DNA from: Glycine soja
Lineage: Eukaryota; Streptophyta; Magnoliopsida; Fabales; Fabaceae
Assembly: GCF_004193775.1 (NCBI RefSeq)
Contig: NC_041004.1
Coordinates: 4,425,309-4,489,308 of the forward strand
Direction of reading: 5' to 3'
Length of the DNA: 64,000 nucleotides
Of this stretch, positions 11,263 through 22,545 are shown in pieces; the stretch's first letter is position 1; each line of letters opens with the position of its first letter. The notes beneath the pieces were generated by a model. That model worked only from the letters and a program-made list of their open reading frames with translations. It had not been told where the DNA came from and ran no database searches. Made by a program: the position numbers and the translations under genes.

Positions 11263-11399
11263 CAACAATTAAAAAAATTAACAGATAAATAAATTTATCA
11301 TATTTCTTTTACTTTTAAAACTAAAATTTTAATTTTAGTCTTTTAAAGACAAACTTGTCCAACACTAAAACATAAGAAGAAAATAGTTATTAAAAAATA

Positions 11400-11690
11400 A
11401 AAATGAAAGATCTTTACTCCTGATTCAATGATTCGAGTCTTACCCGCGTGAATCCTGATTCTGAATCTGGAACAGCGGTTCCCGTCCGATCGACATGTAA
11501 GGTACGACCATGAATCAGTAACTGACATGTATCTTATCATTCGTGCAGCTATCATCTGTATATAGAGCACAACACGGGAAGGTGTTGACTGGCTGGTACT
11601 ATGAATATTCATCCGCCACGTGACACCATATGATTGGATGACCTTGCTACTAGTCATGGGAAGAGTCGGCCTTGTGGTTAGGTGTTGAAG
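11400..11690. promoter_or_regulatory. GC-richer block with a G-box, conserved in both units
   Basis: This block stands out from its AT-rich surroundings and is retained at 31795-32078. Both copies contain CACGTG (11617-11622 and 31995-32000), the core of plant bZIP/bHLH binding sites. It lies about 1.6 kb upstream of the leader-like exon at 13200-13300. Promoter function is inference from position and conservation only. Confidence 0.3.
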
Positions 11691-12588
11691 GATGTTTGGC
11701 ATAACATCATTTTCATTGTCCCTAATTCCCACCAATCTCACACCCAAAAGATTTTGTTACTTTGTAACAAGGGAGCTGTTACTAAGATTTAATAAAGGAC
11801 CAAAAAGTTTGAATGATAAACTATACAGTATTTTTAACAATTTTAATATACTATTATTATATTTTTATTTAATATTTAAAAATATTTCTATAATTTAAAC
11901 CCATGCATTAAGTATAAAGTAATTTTATATTATTATTCACTCATATATCATCATTAATATAATTTTAAAGATAATTATTATAGTTATTATAGATGATAAA
12001 ATAATATTGAATGAAGTTTTAAATTTGATTTACACTTTTATTATATAACTTATTTTTTCTATTTATTAACAAGACATTACTTTTATAGCACCATTTGTTG
12101 TCCTATTTCTCACTCCTACATCTAAGTTAACTTTGTTTTTTCTTCCTTGAATGTTTTGTCACATTGTAACAAGTGGAATTGTTAAGATTTTTAAAAAAGC
12201 AAATTATTTGAATAAATTTAAATTTCAAACAATTTTAATATTCTAATATTATATTTTTATTTAATATTTTTAAGTTTTAAGTTTTCTTAGTATTTAAGAA
12301 TATTTATTAACAAGACCTTTTATGGCTATTTTTTTTAGTAATGAGAATTTTGCATTTTATTTCACTCACTATAATAATAATGATGACGATTGAGTTATGT
12401 TCAAGTGAAGCGAGTGTATGCATGAGTGCAAATTAACTTATTTAGTTGACCAGACTTTTCTTATAATTCACAAAGGTTGTTACAAAAATTCAATGTATAT
12501 AATTTAAGTATATTAATGCATTAAAATCTATTTATATATGTATATATAAGATATATTTGTTAAATTCTTAATTGAAATTGTAAGAAAG
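11691..12588. other. non-coding AT-rich part of unit A
   Basis: Corresponds to 34257-35222 in unit B; no motif or domain seen. It contains the ancestral GATGTTTGGC target (about 11690) of the Mutator-like element found in unit B. Confidence 0.5.
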
Positions 12589-12822
12589 ATGAAGAAAAAA
12601 TCAACCAGCAGGCAAAAATCAAATCAAATTCAGATTCTATCATTCATGAGGGAAATCTTGCCCAATCATATTATTGAGACCTCATGTGATTTTATTTGTG
12701 TGAAAGATTTTGATAGAATTTTACTTATTCAATACTACTATAAAATGGATAGTACAAAATTTCGAAACAATATAGAGTATACCGATATTCCTTTTTATGA
12801 CTTTACATTTCTTAATTTCTAA
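12589..12822 (+). CDS. 77-codon open frame kept in both duplicate units (doubtful gene)
   Basis: Starts MKKKSTSRQKSNQIQILSFM and ends FYDFTFLNF. A frame of exactly the same length occurs in unit B (35223-35456), with about a dozen amino-acid differences and no gap. The amino-acid changes are not obviously conservative, the codons are AT-rich like the surroundings, and I recognise no family. Equal length may only reflect the high similarity of the two copies. Confidence 0.2.
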   Translation: MKKKSTSRQKSNQIQILSFMREILPNHIIETSCDFICVKDFDRILLIQYYYKMDSTKFRNNIEYTDIPFYDFTFLNF

Positions 12823-13199
12823 TGTTATACAAAGTTTTTATACTACAAAAAGTAGATCATCAAATGTATTTTTATTGAAATTAAGAATTTTTTTATCATG
12901 AAAATCTCCCTTATTAAATGTAACAAATTAAATATTTTACTCTATTATTTTTATATATACTAGTCAATGCTTTAAGAACATTTAATAAAAAAAATTATTA
13001 TTTTGAATACATAAAGATAAAGAATATACCATACTATAATATTTGGTCTTTAAAATGATTAAACACATGCTTGAGACAACATTTTTATATGCTAACAATG
13101 TGGGTTTGAGAAACAGCTTAGAAGTTAGAACTAGAAGGTGTTAGAATATTCTCTAATGCTCTTATTTATTAAACTTGACAGCAACTTCTGCCTTTTCTT
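12823..13199. other. non-coding, nothing recognised
   Basis: AT-rich DNA of unit A, in part absent from unit B. Confidence 0.4.
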
Positions 13200-13300
13200 C
13201 CTCCTTCTTAGTTATAACGCCTCTATGATCATCATTCCTCTCATTGCACCATAAAGCAAAGAACACAAAGAGAGAGAGGTCTTCTCAAACCATCTTGCAG
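13200..13300 (+). other. leader-exon-like sequence with splice donor
   Basis: A pyrimidine-rich start followed by AAAGAACACAAAGAGAGAG and CATCTTGCAG directly before a donor-like GTAAATTGAG at 13301 looks like a plant 5' untranslated exon. The following sequence, interrupted by the gypsy element, leads in unit B to the CIPK remnant at 36.8 kb, so this may be the old leader exon of that kinase gene. No coding sequence is present. Inference. Confidence 0.3.
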
Positions 13301-14077
13301 GTAAATTGAGATTTAGCCATTTCAATTTTCCTCAATATTTTTCTGAGTTATTATTATTTTTATCTTCATTCTTATTTGAAAATTTTGAAATCTGGATTCA
13401 TTTTTGCCTTCAAGGTTTTTAAACTTTTCGATTTTATTATTGTGGGTTTTAAAGTGATTTTTTCTTTCTAAATTGTCTCCTTTTCTCTTTGTTTGTTTCA
13501 TGAGAAACATCCGTCATCTTGGTGTAGGGGATTTAAATTTTATGCTTCTGAGTTATTTGTAGTCTATTAGCGTGTTTGATTTCACATCATCGACGTGATC
13601 ATTATCTGGGAATGTGATTTCATGAAGCTACTAGTTATAGCTTCTACATATCTCAGATAAGATTTTTTATTTCTCAAACTGATTTCCAACACGCTATATA
13701 TTTCATGTGAAAGAAAAGACACATAAATTATTATAAAATGTGTAATGTTTGTTAAACTTGGTTTTTGTGTAGCATGAGAAGATCTAAGTGCACGTTCGGT
13801 CAATTTTTAAAAATAATAACATTTTTAAAAATAAACAGTAAAAAATTATGATATTTTAAAACCAAATTCTGGTATAGGTGGATGGTTGTTGTTTTCATGA
13901 GTTAAGCTCTCTCTTGGTGAGAGGGGTGTTTGTGTTTATTTGCCTTTTTCTCTTAACGGCAAATTTGTAAATTTTTTCCTTTTTTTTTCATCTGGAAAAT
14001 TTTAATTTGTTGCCAATATGTATTGACAATAACTTAGTGCATGTGACCCAAGCATGAAAATTGGTAGATAGACTGCC
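13301..14077. other. non-coding, likely old intron of the duplicated kinase locus
   Basis: 13740-14077 is repeated at 35575-35900 in unit B; nothing coding is seen. The last five bases, CTGCC at 14073-14077, are the gypsy target site. Confidence 0.4.
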
Positions 14078-14435
14078 TGTTACGAATAGCAACTTAGGAA
14101 TTCAGGATACGAGGCCCAGAAGAAGGAGCAACATACCTGGGCACTTAAAGGACTATGAGCTACAAGTTTAACAGGCTCTCGTGGAGGTACAGCAGCAAAA
14201 AGCACGTGGAGGATCATTCTAGAAGCTTAAGGATGGGAATGTAAGCTTGCTAGGAGCCGTTAGGATTGTTAGTTAAGCTGTTACATAACTAACTACATGT
14301 ATAAAAGCCATGCAAGAACCCGTGAATGGGGATCTGGAAATAATACTCTCTTTTTTACGTTTAGATCTCCTTTCTCTCTCCTCTCCTCTTCCCCTTCCCC
14401 CTCGAATATTCAGTTATGATAAGCAACACCTAACA
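14078..14435 (+). repeat. 5' LTR of the young gypsy element
   Basis: 358 bp, TGTTACGAAT ... CACCTAACA. A TATA box TATAAAAG lies at 14300-14307. It differs from the 3' LTR at only four positions, all C/T transitions, plus a 10-bp repeat (TGTTACATGC-type) present only in the 3' copy. Confidence 0.95.
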
Positions 14436-14463
14436 TTGGTGCTTTCATTGCATCCTCTCCGCC

Positions 14464-15630
14464 ATGGCTGACGCTACGCGATCGAAGAAAAGTATGGAGC
14501 GTTGGGAAGACGCGTTTGCGAAGCTGTCTGCATCCATGACGTCAAAGTTCGATGAACTTCTTGCTCGTATGAACCAGCTAGAAACCTCCCACGCCACCGC
14601 TCACGCTCCGCCATCGTTTGTGAATTCCGCCGCAACGGCCACTGCAAACACAGCTTATCGATTGAAACTGGAGGTTCCAAGATTTGACGGCACGGATCCG
14701 GAAGGATGGATATTCAAAGTAACTCAGTTCTTTGAGTACCACGCGACGCCGGAGCACGACAGGTTAACGATTGCATCGTTTTATATGGAGGGCCCAGCCC
14801 TGGCGTGGTTTCAATGGATGTATCGCAGTGGCCAACTCTCTTCGTGGTCAGTTTTCCTTCACGCCATTCATGCTCGGTTTTCATCATCAGCATATGAAGA
14901 TCCCACGGGAGTTTTTTGTAAGCTCACACAGCGGACCACCGTGTCGGCATATCTCTCGAAATTTGAAACTCTTGCTAATAGAGTCATCGGTCTCCCAGCG
15001 CCGTTTGTATTAAGTTGTTTCATATCTGGACTTAATCCTGCAATTCGTAGGGACGTTCAGGTGATGCAACCGCATTCACTAGCTCAGGCGGTTTCGTTCG
15101 TGCGCCTCCATGAAGAGAAGCTTCTGGATAGTCGCCGTCAGACCAGTAAGTCTCCTTCCTCTCCAACTCCGGGAACAAGTATCACACGTACGTCTTCTTC
15201 CTTGATCTCACCTCCAACAGATTCATCGCTACTCCCTCCTCCAAGTAGACCACGTAACTCATCTATTCCCTTCAAAAGATTAACTCCGTCGGAACTCGCC
15301 TTACGCCGGGAACAAGGCTTATGCTTTAATTGCGACGAAAAATATTCAAGAGGACATAAGTGTGCTTCGTCCCTATTCTTATTTGTCACGGAAGATGATG
15401 ATGATAATCGGGAAAGTGACCCTGGCCCATCGCAATTACCTTCCGCATTACAGGAATCAGTTCCGGCGCAAATTAGCCTCCATGCTTTGTCTGGTCACGG
15501 TGCACCTGAGACATTACGCCTTACGGGATTCATTTGTGAGCATCGCGTCCAGATTCTAATCGATGGAGGCAGCACTCATAATTTCCTACAACAGAAATTG
15601 GTCGCATTACTACACGGGATTCATTTGTGA
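14464..15630 (+). pseudogene. gypsy Gag plus start of protease (frame broken)
   Basis: 388 codons from MADATRSKKSMERWED. The capsid region (about residues 60-225) shows YRLKLEVPRFDGTDPEGWI and the ALAWFQW-type segment of plant gypsy Gag. A zinc-knuckle variant, CFNCDEKYSRGHKC, is near residues 292-305. The start of the aspartic protease follows, with active-site DGGSTHNF near residue 372. The frame ends at 15630 because of the duplicated 91 bp. Gag packages the element RNA; the protease would process the polyprotein. Confidence 0.9.
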
Positions 15631-15704
15631 GCATCGCGTCCAGATTCTAATCGATGGAGGCAGCACTCATAATTTCCTACAACAGAAATTGGTCGCATTA
15701 CTAC
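15523..15704 (+). repeat. 91-bp direct duplication across the protease active site
   Basis: The block starting ACGGGATTCATTTGTGAGCA at 15523 is repeated exactly or almost exactly from 15614, running to GGTCGCATTACTACA. The period of 91 is not a multiple of three, so the duplication moves the following frame by one base. Both copies encode the DGGSTHNF active site, but only the second is in frame with the rest of pol. Confidence 0.95.
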
Positions 15705-16138
15705 AGCTACAACCACATGAGACCTCCACCTTGCGGGTCACTGTAGGTAATGGTGAAGAATTGCAGTGCAATCAGGTATGCCCTAATCTCGCCGTGAAAA
15801 TACAAAAACATGAATTTCAGGTTGACTTGCATGTCTTGCCCATACGGGGAGCTGACGTTGTGCTGGGAGTTCAGTGGCTCAAAGCTTTAGGCCCAGTCCT
15901 TACTGATTACACAGCCATGAAATTCATCTACAATGACCAGCTGATTGAGTTAGTGGGGGATCGAGACTCGTCTCTGCAAATGATATCACCTTCTCAGTTA
16001 CGAAGGCTGGTGGACACAGGTAACACCAGTACCTTCTTCCACATTAAAATGGAACCTTCTTTGGAGACACCAATAAATATAACCCACCCATTACCGGCCG
16101 TCCAACAACTCCTTTCCAAATACGCTTCTCTCTTCTAG
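15614..16138 (+). pseudogene. gypsy protease, remainder
   Basis: The frame that opens at 15563 carries the second copy of the protease active site and then the ADVVLGVQWLKALGPV region at 15851-15895, the conserved flap-to-C-terminal part of retropepsins of this group. It stops at a TAG (16136-16138) ahead of the linker to the reverse transcriptase. No other change of frame follows up to 19021. Confidence 0.85.
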
Positions 16139-17986
16139 CCTCTATCAACTCTACCCCCATCGCGAGCCACCGACCACAGCATTACCCTTCTTCCTAACTC
16201 CACCCGAGTCAATGTTAAACCCTACCGTTACCCTCACTTCCAAAAACAAGAGATAGAAACCCAAGTTGCCGCCATGCTCAGACAAGGCCATATCCAGCAT
16301 AGCTCAAGTCCATTCTCATCTCCGGTCCTACTAGTTTAAAAGCGCGATGGATCGTGGCGCTTTTGTGTGGATTATAGGGCTCTCAACGCGATAACGATGC
16401 GGGATCGCTTCCCTATTCCGACGGTGGATGAGCTTCTAGACGAGCTCGGCGGCGCGGTGTGGTTCTCGAAGCTCGACTTGATGCAAGGATACCATCAGAT
16501 TTTGATGAGAGAAACCGATGTGGGCAAGACAGCGTTTCGCACTCATCATGGGCATTACGAATTTCGTGTAATGCCCTTTGGCCTTTGCAATGCTCCATCA
16601 ACGTTCCAAGCGACGATGAACAGGTTGTTTCAGCCCCATTTACGGAGGTATATCATCGTCTTCTTTGATGATATACTGATATACAGTAGCAGCTTGGATG
16701 AGCATATCAACCGCTTGGAAATCGCGTTTCAGGTATTACAATATGGTCAGTTTACTCTTAAGTTCACCAAGTGTTCATTCGCGCAGAAACAAATAGAATA
16801 CTTAGGCCATATCGTCACCGGTAATGGAGTCCAACCTGTACCGGAGAAGGTACAGGCCATTCAGGGTTGGCCCCAACCACGATCCATACGAGCCCTACGA
16901 GGTTTCCTGGGATTGGTAGGTTTTTATCGCAGGTTCATCAAGGGGTACGCGATGATAGCTCATCCACTCTCACAGCTATTGACTAAGGCGGAGTTGGTTT
17001 GGTCTCCGGAAGCCGACAGCGCATTCCAAAAGCTCAAACAGGCGGTCACGACGGCGCCAGTACTTGCCCTCCCAGACTTCTCCAAGCCCTTTTCTGTAGA
17101 AAATGATGCTTCGGGCTTGGGAATGGGCGCGGTGCTATCACAGGATGGGCATCCTATCTCTTTCTTCAGCAAGCAATTTTGCCCCAGGTTACTACGAGCT
17201 TCCACTTATGTTAGGGAGCTCGCCGCCATCATCGCCGCGGTTAAGAAATGGCGGCAGTACTTATTAGGCCACTCCTTCATCATATTGACCGATCACAAGA
17301 GTTTGAAGGAGCTCATGAACCAGGCTGTTCAAACTCCTGAACAGCATAAATATTTAGCGCGCTTACTGGGCTTTGATTATGAGATCCAGTATCGAGCAGG
17401 GAAGAGCAATATCGTCGCAGATGCCTTGTCCCGGTCAATGCAGGCCTCATTGTTCATTATCTCAGTCCCTCACTTCGTCTTCCTCGACGAGTTGCGCAGG
17501 GAGTTACAGGAAAATTCAGTGTTTAGGGAGTTAAGGAAGAAAATAATCGCGGAACCTCAAGCCTATCCTGATCACTCTCTAGCCCAGGACCTCATTCTTT
17601 ATCGGGGTCATATATGGTTACCTGAGGACTGTTCCTTAATCAAGATCCTTCTCTCGGAGTTCCATCAATCACCCTCAGGGGGGCATATGGGATTCCGCAA
17701 GACCCTGAATCGTATAACTGAGAATTTCACGTGGAGTACGAGTACTCGAGACACACGTAACTTTGTCTCTAAATGTTTAGACTGCCAACTAGTGAAGTAC
17801 GAAACAGCGAAGCCTCGAGGCCTTCTATGTCCCCTTCCGGTGCCGTCGCAGCCATGGGAGGACCTTTCAATGGATTTCATCGTAGGTCTTCCGGCATATC
17901 ATGGTAACACATGTATCTTGGTCATTGTAGACCGCTTCTCTAAGGGAGTGCATCTAGGAATGCTTCCCTCCCATCACACAGCTTAG
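16139..17986 (+). pseudogene. gypsy reverse transcriptase, RNase H and integrase N-terminal part
   Basis: An open frame from 16340 after a TAA at 16337-16339 holds the RT (fingers DYRALNAIT near 16370, SKLDLMQGYHQI, MPFGLCNAPSTFQ, catalytic FFDDILIYS near 16660-16690), the RNase H (ENDASGLGMGAVLS near 17100, TDHKSLKEL near 17290), and the integrase HHCC zinc region (GGHMG ... CLDCQLVKY) and first part of the catalytic core (MDFIVGLP near 17873). It ends at a TAG at 17984-17986. Functions: DNA synthesis on the element RNA, RNA removal and insertion into the host genome. Confidence 0.92.
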
Positions 17987-19021
17987 ATGGTGGCTCAGTC
18001 ATTCATGGAAATGGTGGGCAAGCTGCATGGGATGCCTCGCAGCATCATCACGGATCGTGACCCACTCTTCCTGAGCAAGTTCTGGTAGTCCCTGTTCTCC
18101 TTAAGTGGAACCAAACTCCGCATGAGTTCTGCTTATCATCCTCAAACGGATGGGCAAACTGAAGTCACGAATCGGGTGGTGGAGCAGTATTTACGAGCGT
18201 TTGTACACCGGAAACCCAGTTCGTGGGGGCGCCTTCTATTGTGGGCGGAATGGTCGTATAACACGTCCGTTCACTCATCTACAGGGATGACACCTTTCGA
18301 GGTCACGTTCGGCCGCAAACCGCCAAGTTTTCCACAATATTTGACTGGCACTTCCACGGTAGCAGCAGTGGACGAGCTACTTAGCCAAAGGGAGGATATC
18401 TTCAACCTCCCTCGCCGGAAATTGCAGAAGGCGCAGACTCGTATGAAGGAGATAGCGGATGGACGTCGCAGGGACCAGGAATTTCAGGTCAATGAATGGG
18501 TCCTGGTCAAGTTGAGGCCTTATCGTCAGACCACAGTGACTGGAACGGGGCAGTCTAAACTATCGCGGCGTTTCTATGGACCCTTCAAGATTATCGAGAG
18601 AATGGGTCCCGTGGCATACAAGCTGGAACTACCAGAGAACTCTCGCATTCATCCGGTGTTCCATTGTTCACTTTTGAAACCCTTCGTGGGTTCACCTGAT
18701 TCGGTAATAGCGGCAACACTTCCTTCAGGAGCGATGGATAACCAACCACTTACGACACCCTTAGCAATTCTGGGTCAAAAAATGGTGCAGACAGACCAAG
18801 GGCTCACACGCATGGTTCTAGTGCAATGGCAAGGCTTGCACCCGGACGAGACGTCGTGGGAAGAGTGGGAAGGCCTCAAGGAACAGCATCACCTTGAGGA
18901 CAAGGTGCTATTCGAAGACCACGGGAATGTTACGAATAGCAACTTAGGAATTCAGGATACGAGGCCCAGAAGAAGGAGCAACATACCTGGGCACTTAAAG
19001 GACTATGAGCTACAAGTTTAA
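17987..19021 (+). pseudogene. gypsy integrase C-terminal part and chromodomain
   Basis: After a further TAG at 18086-18088 the frame is open to 19021. It contains YHPQTDGQTEVTNR (integrase core end), the GPFKIIERMGPVAYKLELP and HPVFHCSLLKP segments, and a tail with VQWQGLHPDETSWEEW that matches a chromodomain-like fold used for chromatin targeting. Oddly, the last 94 bases of coding sequence lie inside the 3' LTR, so the LTR itself codes for about 30 C-terminal residues rich in arginine. Confidence 0.9.
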
Positions 19022-19295
19022 CAGGCTCTCGTGGAGGTACAGCAGCAAAAAGCATGTGGAGGATCATTCTAGAAGCTTAAGGATGGGAATGCAAGCTTGC
19101 TAGGAGCCGTTAGGACTGTTAGTTAAGCTGTTACATGCTGTTACATAACTAACTACATGTATAAAAGCCATGCAAGAACCCGTGAATGGGGATCTGGAAA
19201 TAATACTCTCTTTTTTACGTTTAGATCTCCTTTCTCTCTCCTCTCCTCTTCCCCTTCCCCCTCGAATATTCAGTTACGATAAGCAACACCTAACA
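18928..19295 (+). repeat. 3' LTR of the young gypsy element
   Basis: 368 bp, ending CACCTAACA and followed by the CTGCC target duplicate. TATA box at 19160-19167. Longer than the 5' LTR by a 10-bp tandem repeat near 19130-19140. Confidence 0.95.
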
Positions 19296-19878
19296 CTGCC
19301 AAAGTTAGGTAACGATTGTAATGCAAAGTGGAACCACATGCATCTGAAAAAAGGTGCCAACTCAGTTATATTTTTACTTGCCTATTTGAAACCTTACTGA
19401 ATTTTCGTTTTCTTCTCGAGTGTCATTAAACTCTCCCAACTTTAGAAGATTAATTTGGGCAGATGAGTGTGAATGACTTGATTTGTCTATGTAATTCAAA
19501 ACAGAATGCAGGTCTCACTTGTTTGCATGTTCCTTTTTTATGAATCTCAAGTTCATTATTGATGTATTTTGTTGTATTAGTGTGCTTTCTGCCATCTGCT
19601 GATTGATTGTTTGATTAAATTTTATTTCTTCTGCGTAATGTGTGGCCATATTTGGTTTCCATTTATTCTTGATTTTTGACAATCTTACATTTCTGTCATA
19701 CTTGTTTAGTCTTGTTTTGTTCTTCTTGGTCATGAATCGTTTATTTTTAAGAACTCTAAAAACCAGTAGACTACCTGAGAGAAATGTAATTGATGTGCTA
19801 AATACTTTGTTTTTTAATCCAGTCCTGTTTAAATATGATCAAAACTCACCTAATGTCTTATGGTTTTGGGATTGTTAA

Positions 19879-22308
19879 AGTAAATAGTCAAATAGTCAAA
19901 TATTTACTTAAATTCGTGTTAGTTTATATTTCAACCGGATTTTTTATAATCAAATATGAAATCAAACACAGATCATTAAAGTTGTCATAGAGATATGTTA
20001 TTCTATAAAGATCTAATACCGAATCATGATTTTATAAACCGTTAAAATAATTGATAGTGATTTGTGTTTTTTAATCAAGTGGTAAAAGATTTAAATATTT
20101 ATTAATTCTTACACATAGAATAAATTTTGTTAGGAGAAAAATAAAAAAAATGAGATTAAAAAATTATTAAGCCAAAAAAGAATGTTGAACAAATCAAAAG
20201 AGAAGAATTAAAGAAAGGACAAATGCTAATTGATCCCTAAAAACATAATATTATTGAATTCAAGATTTGAATATCCTTATATGTACCTCAAAGATGTGTG
20301 TAAAAAGAAAAGTGTGTGATTTTTTATTAAATAAAATCAATAATATAAATAATAGATACTAATAAAATAAATTTAAGTCAAGCAAATGAAAAGATTTTAT
20401 TTTATTTAAAAAATATTTTTTCTCCTATCATATTTAATAAATATAATTTCTATAAAATATAATTTTTATTTTAAATCAACAGGTATAAATTTTTATCAAT
20501 AGTTAAAATAGATTTAAGTGAACTTCCAGAAAAAAAAAATTTATTTGTTTGTTTAAGTGTTGAAGATATTTATCCTCTAACTTATTTTTTCTCATCACAA
20601 TTGTTTTTCTCTTTTTACTACCAAACAAAACCTTACAAGAATATTGGATTTTTTTTACTCCAGTGCACTTGTTTTCTCCTTATTTTTTTTTTCCAAAATA
20701 CACCTGCCTCAAAATTGTTTCCTAAACAACACTCCTTTTTAGTTTGCAGAGAGAAGTCGGGGTTAGGGAACCCACCTTCTCTTTGCTCCTATTGTTTTTT
20801 AATTTAAAAATATTATTAAATTCTTTTTTTTATATTTTTTTAAAAATAATTTACTTGTTTTTTAAATATTATTTGCAGATAAAAATATAACTTAATTTTT
20901 TAATATTATTATTTTGTTTTATAAATAATAAGAATATTTTTTGTTTAATTATTTATTAATAGTTTGAAAATAATTAATTAATAATCTTAAAATAAATTTA
21001 AAAAACAAAGTGATTAAAAAAATAAATTGATTAAAAACACAATAAATATATGATTATCACATCTTAATTATATTATATTAAGAAATTAAAATACTCAAAT
21101 AACATAAAATATTAAAAATTAAAGAGACAAACATCATAAATGGAACATATAATAAAACAAAAATAACAGAATGGACTAACAATAATAATTGAAGCATGAA
21201 AATAATGAAAGCATAAATAACTAACACATGAATCATCCCCATTACCAACCTCATTTGATTATTAATCCTTGGTAAGGAGACATGTTACAACCTATTATAG
21301 TTTTTTACCAAACAACTACGGTATTCATACTAGAAAAAAAATGTGAAAATTTTCGATAATAAAGACATAACAGAAAAAATTATTCCAGCATATCTTCATC
21401 TTCAGATTTTTCTTAGATAAATATTATTGTTCATGTATTTTATTTATGATGTAATGTATTCTAGTATAAATAAATTATTAAAAAAATATATAACTAGTTT
21501 TTATACATTTTTTTTTGAAAAAAATACTATAAACAAAAGAATTCATTTATTAATTTAACTTGTTAAATAAAAATTTAAGTTTTTTAAAAAGAAAAATTAA
21601 TTCCTTTATTATTTAATTATTATTTTTACATTAAAGATAAATTAATTTTTTAATATTATTGTTTTATTAAATATATTTTTAATATAAAAATAAAATTTTA
21701 AAAAATAAAGGAATTAATTTTTCTTTTAAAAAATAACAAAAAGTTAAATATTATTATTATGGTGGTGCGTGACTTATCACGTTGGTCTGGATGCTAATAT
21801 AGTAAAGAATATTGTGAATAATAATAATAATAATAATAATCTAGAGGGAGTGATTAAAGTAATTCCTTTGAAATGGTGGTCATCAAAATTATCATTCAAT
21901 TCAAGTCTATTTTTATATGTTGTATATATATTGTAATTATTTGATGTATATTTTCATGAAATTTCTTGGTTTATGATCATCCTTCATATCTTATCTATTC
22001 TAAAATGCTATTATTAGTTAAGTAAAAAATATTTTATTTTGAAGTATAAGTTTTTATCCATAGTTGAAATGGATTTAAGTGAACTTCATATTAATGATTA
22101 TTATGTCGTTAAAATCTCGATCTAACAACTCAAAAAACTTCAAATTTTCTTTACATATAATATAAATAGATATAACTCTAATAATAAAAAAAATTATATA
22201 TTTGTTAAAGTCTTGAAGATATTTAACCTCTAACTTATTTTTTCTCCTCACAATTATTTTTATCTTTTGTACTACCAAACAAAACCTTACAAGAGTACTA
22301 AGCTAGTA
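19879..22308. other. AT-rich start of unit B, no genes
   Basis: 19983-20540 matches 9528-10370 of unit A; 21740-22115 matches about 9270-10385, both diverged and partly duplicated within this stretch (TACTACCAAACAAAACCTTACAAGA-like text occurs near 20617 and 22270). The part between is low-complexity AT. No coding signal. Confidence 0.55.
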
Positions 22309-22468
22309 GGGGTGGGAATATGTCAAGTCGGCCTACAGGGGCCTATGACCTGACCTACATAAAGTCTGACCTATTTAATTAAAAGGTTAGGCTAAGACTT
22401 TTTTAAAAGCCTATTAGATTAAATAGATCAGGTTTAGGCTTATTAAAAAACCTTATAAGCCTGATAGG

Positions 22469-22470
<2 letters not shown>
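22309..22470. repeat. left arm of a TIR element split by the virus integration
   Basis: Begins TAGGGGTGGGAATATGTCAA and continues with repeated GGCCTATGACCTGACC-type words up to the TA tract. The matching inverted end is at 30299-30463. The arms are more than 160 bases each and rich in AGGC/GCCT words. Family not certain; hAT- or Mutator-like MITEs have such ends. Confidence 0.65.

Positions 22471-22508
<38 letters not shown>
22471..22508. repeat. (TA)19 tract at the left border of the viral insert
   Basis: Uninterrupted TA dinucleotides. A second TA tract forms the other border at 30053-30091. Confidence 0.95.
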
Positions 22509-22512
<4 letters not shown>

Positions 22513-22537
22513 GCCTCACAAAGAGAACGAGGACTCC

Positions 22538-22545
22538 TTTAAATA
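22538..22545 (-). promoter_or_regulatory. possible TATA box of the viral pregenomic RNA promoter
   Basis: On the minus strand TATTTAAA lies about 30 bases from the viral 3' end and downstream of ORF2. In a circular genome this would be just upstream of the primer-binding site, where the pregenomic RNA starts. In the linear integrated copy it points away from all viral genes. Confidence 0.35.

Larger units (their letters stand above)
14078..19295 (+). mobile_element. young Ty3/gypsy (chromodomain-type) LTR retrotransposon
   Basis: A 5218-bp element with LTRs at 14078-14435 and 18928-19295 and a 5-bp target duplication CTGCC (14073-14077 and 19296-19300). Unit B holds the uninterrupted site (GATAGACTGCCAAAG near 35892-35906), which proves the borders. 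Gene order is gag, protease, reverse transcriptase, RNase H, integrase, chromodomain, all plus strand, formerly one frame. Breaks: a 91-bp tandem duplication over the protease active site that shifts frame, and in-frame stops at 16136-16138, 16337-16339, 17984-17986 and 18086-18088. No initiator-methionine primer site follows the 5' LTR; the sequence there is TTGGTGCTTTCATTG, so a different primer is presumably used. Confidence 0.95.
9528..19878. repeat. tandem segmental duplication, unit A (interrupted by a gypsy element)
   Basis: The sequence from GTTGTCATAGAGATGTGTT at about 9528 onward is repeated, diverged, from about 19983. The match runs through 9528-10385 (copy at 19983-22115), 10386-13000 (copy at 30791-35570), 13740-14077 (copy at 35575-35900) and 19296-19878 (copy at 35900-36480). 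Removing the gypsy element at 14078-19295 makes unit A continuous. Unit B lacks 12925-13740. The two copies differ by many substitutions and small gaps, so the duplication is older than the gypsy insertion. Confidence 0.75.

Noticed and set aside
12180..12500. Possible tRNA or other structured RNA gene
   Set aside because: No A/B box pairing or cloverleaf could be drawn; sequence is plain AT-rich repeat DNA.
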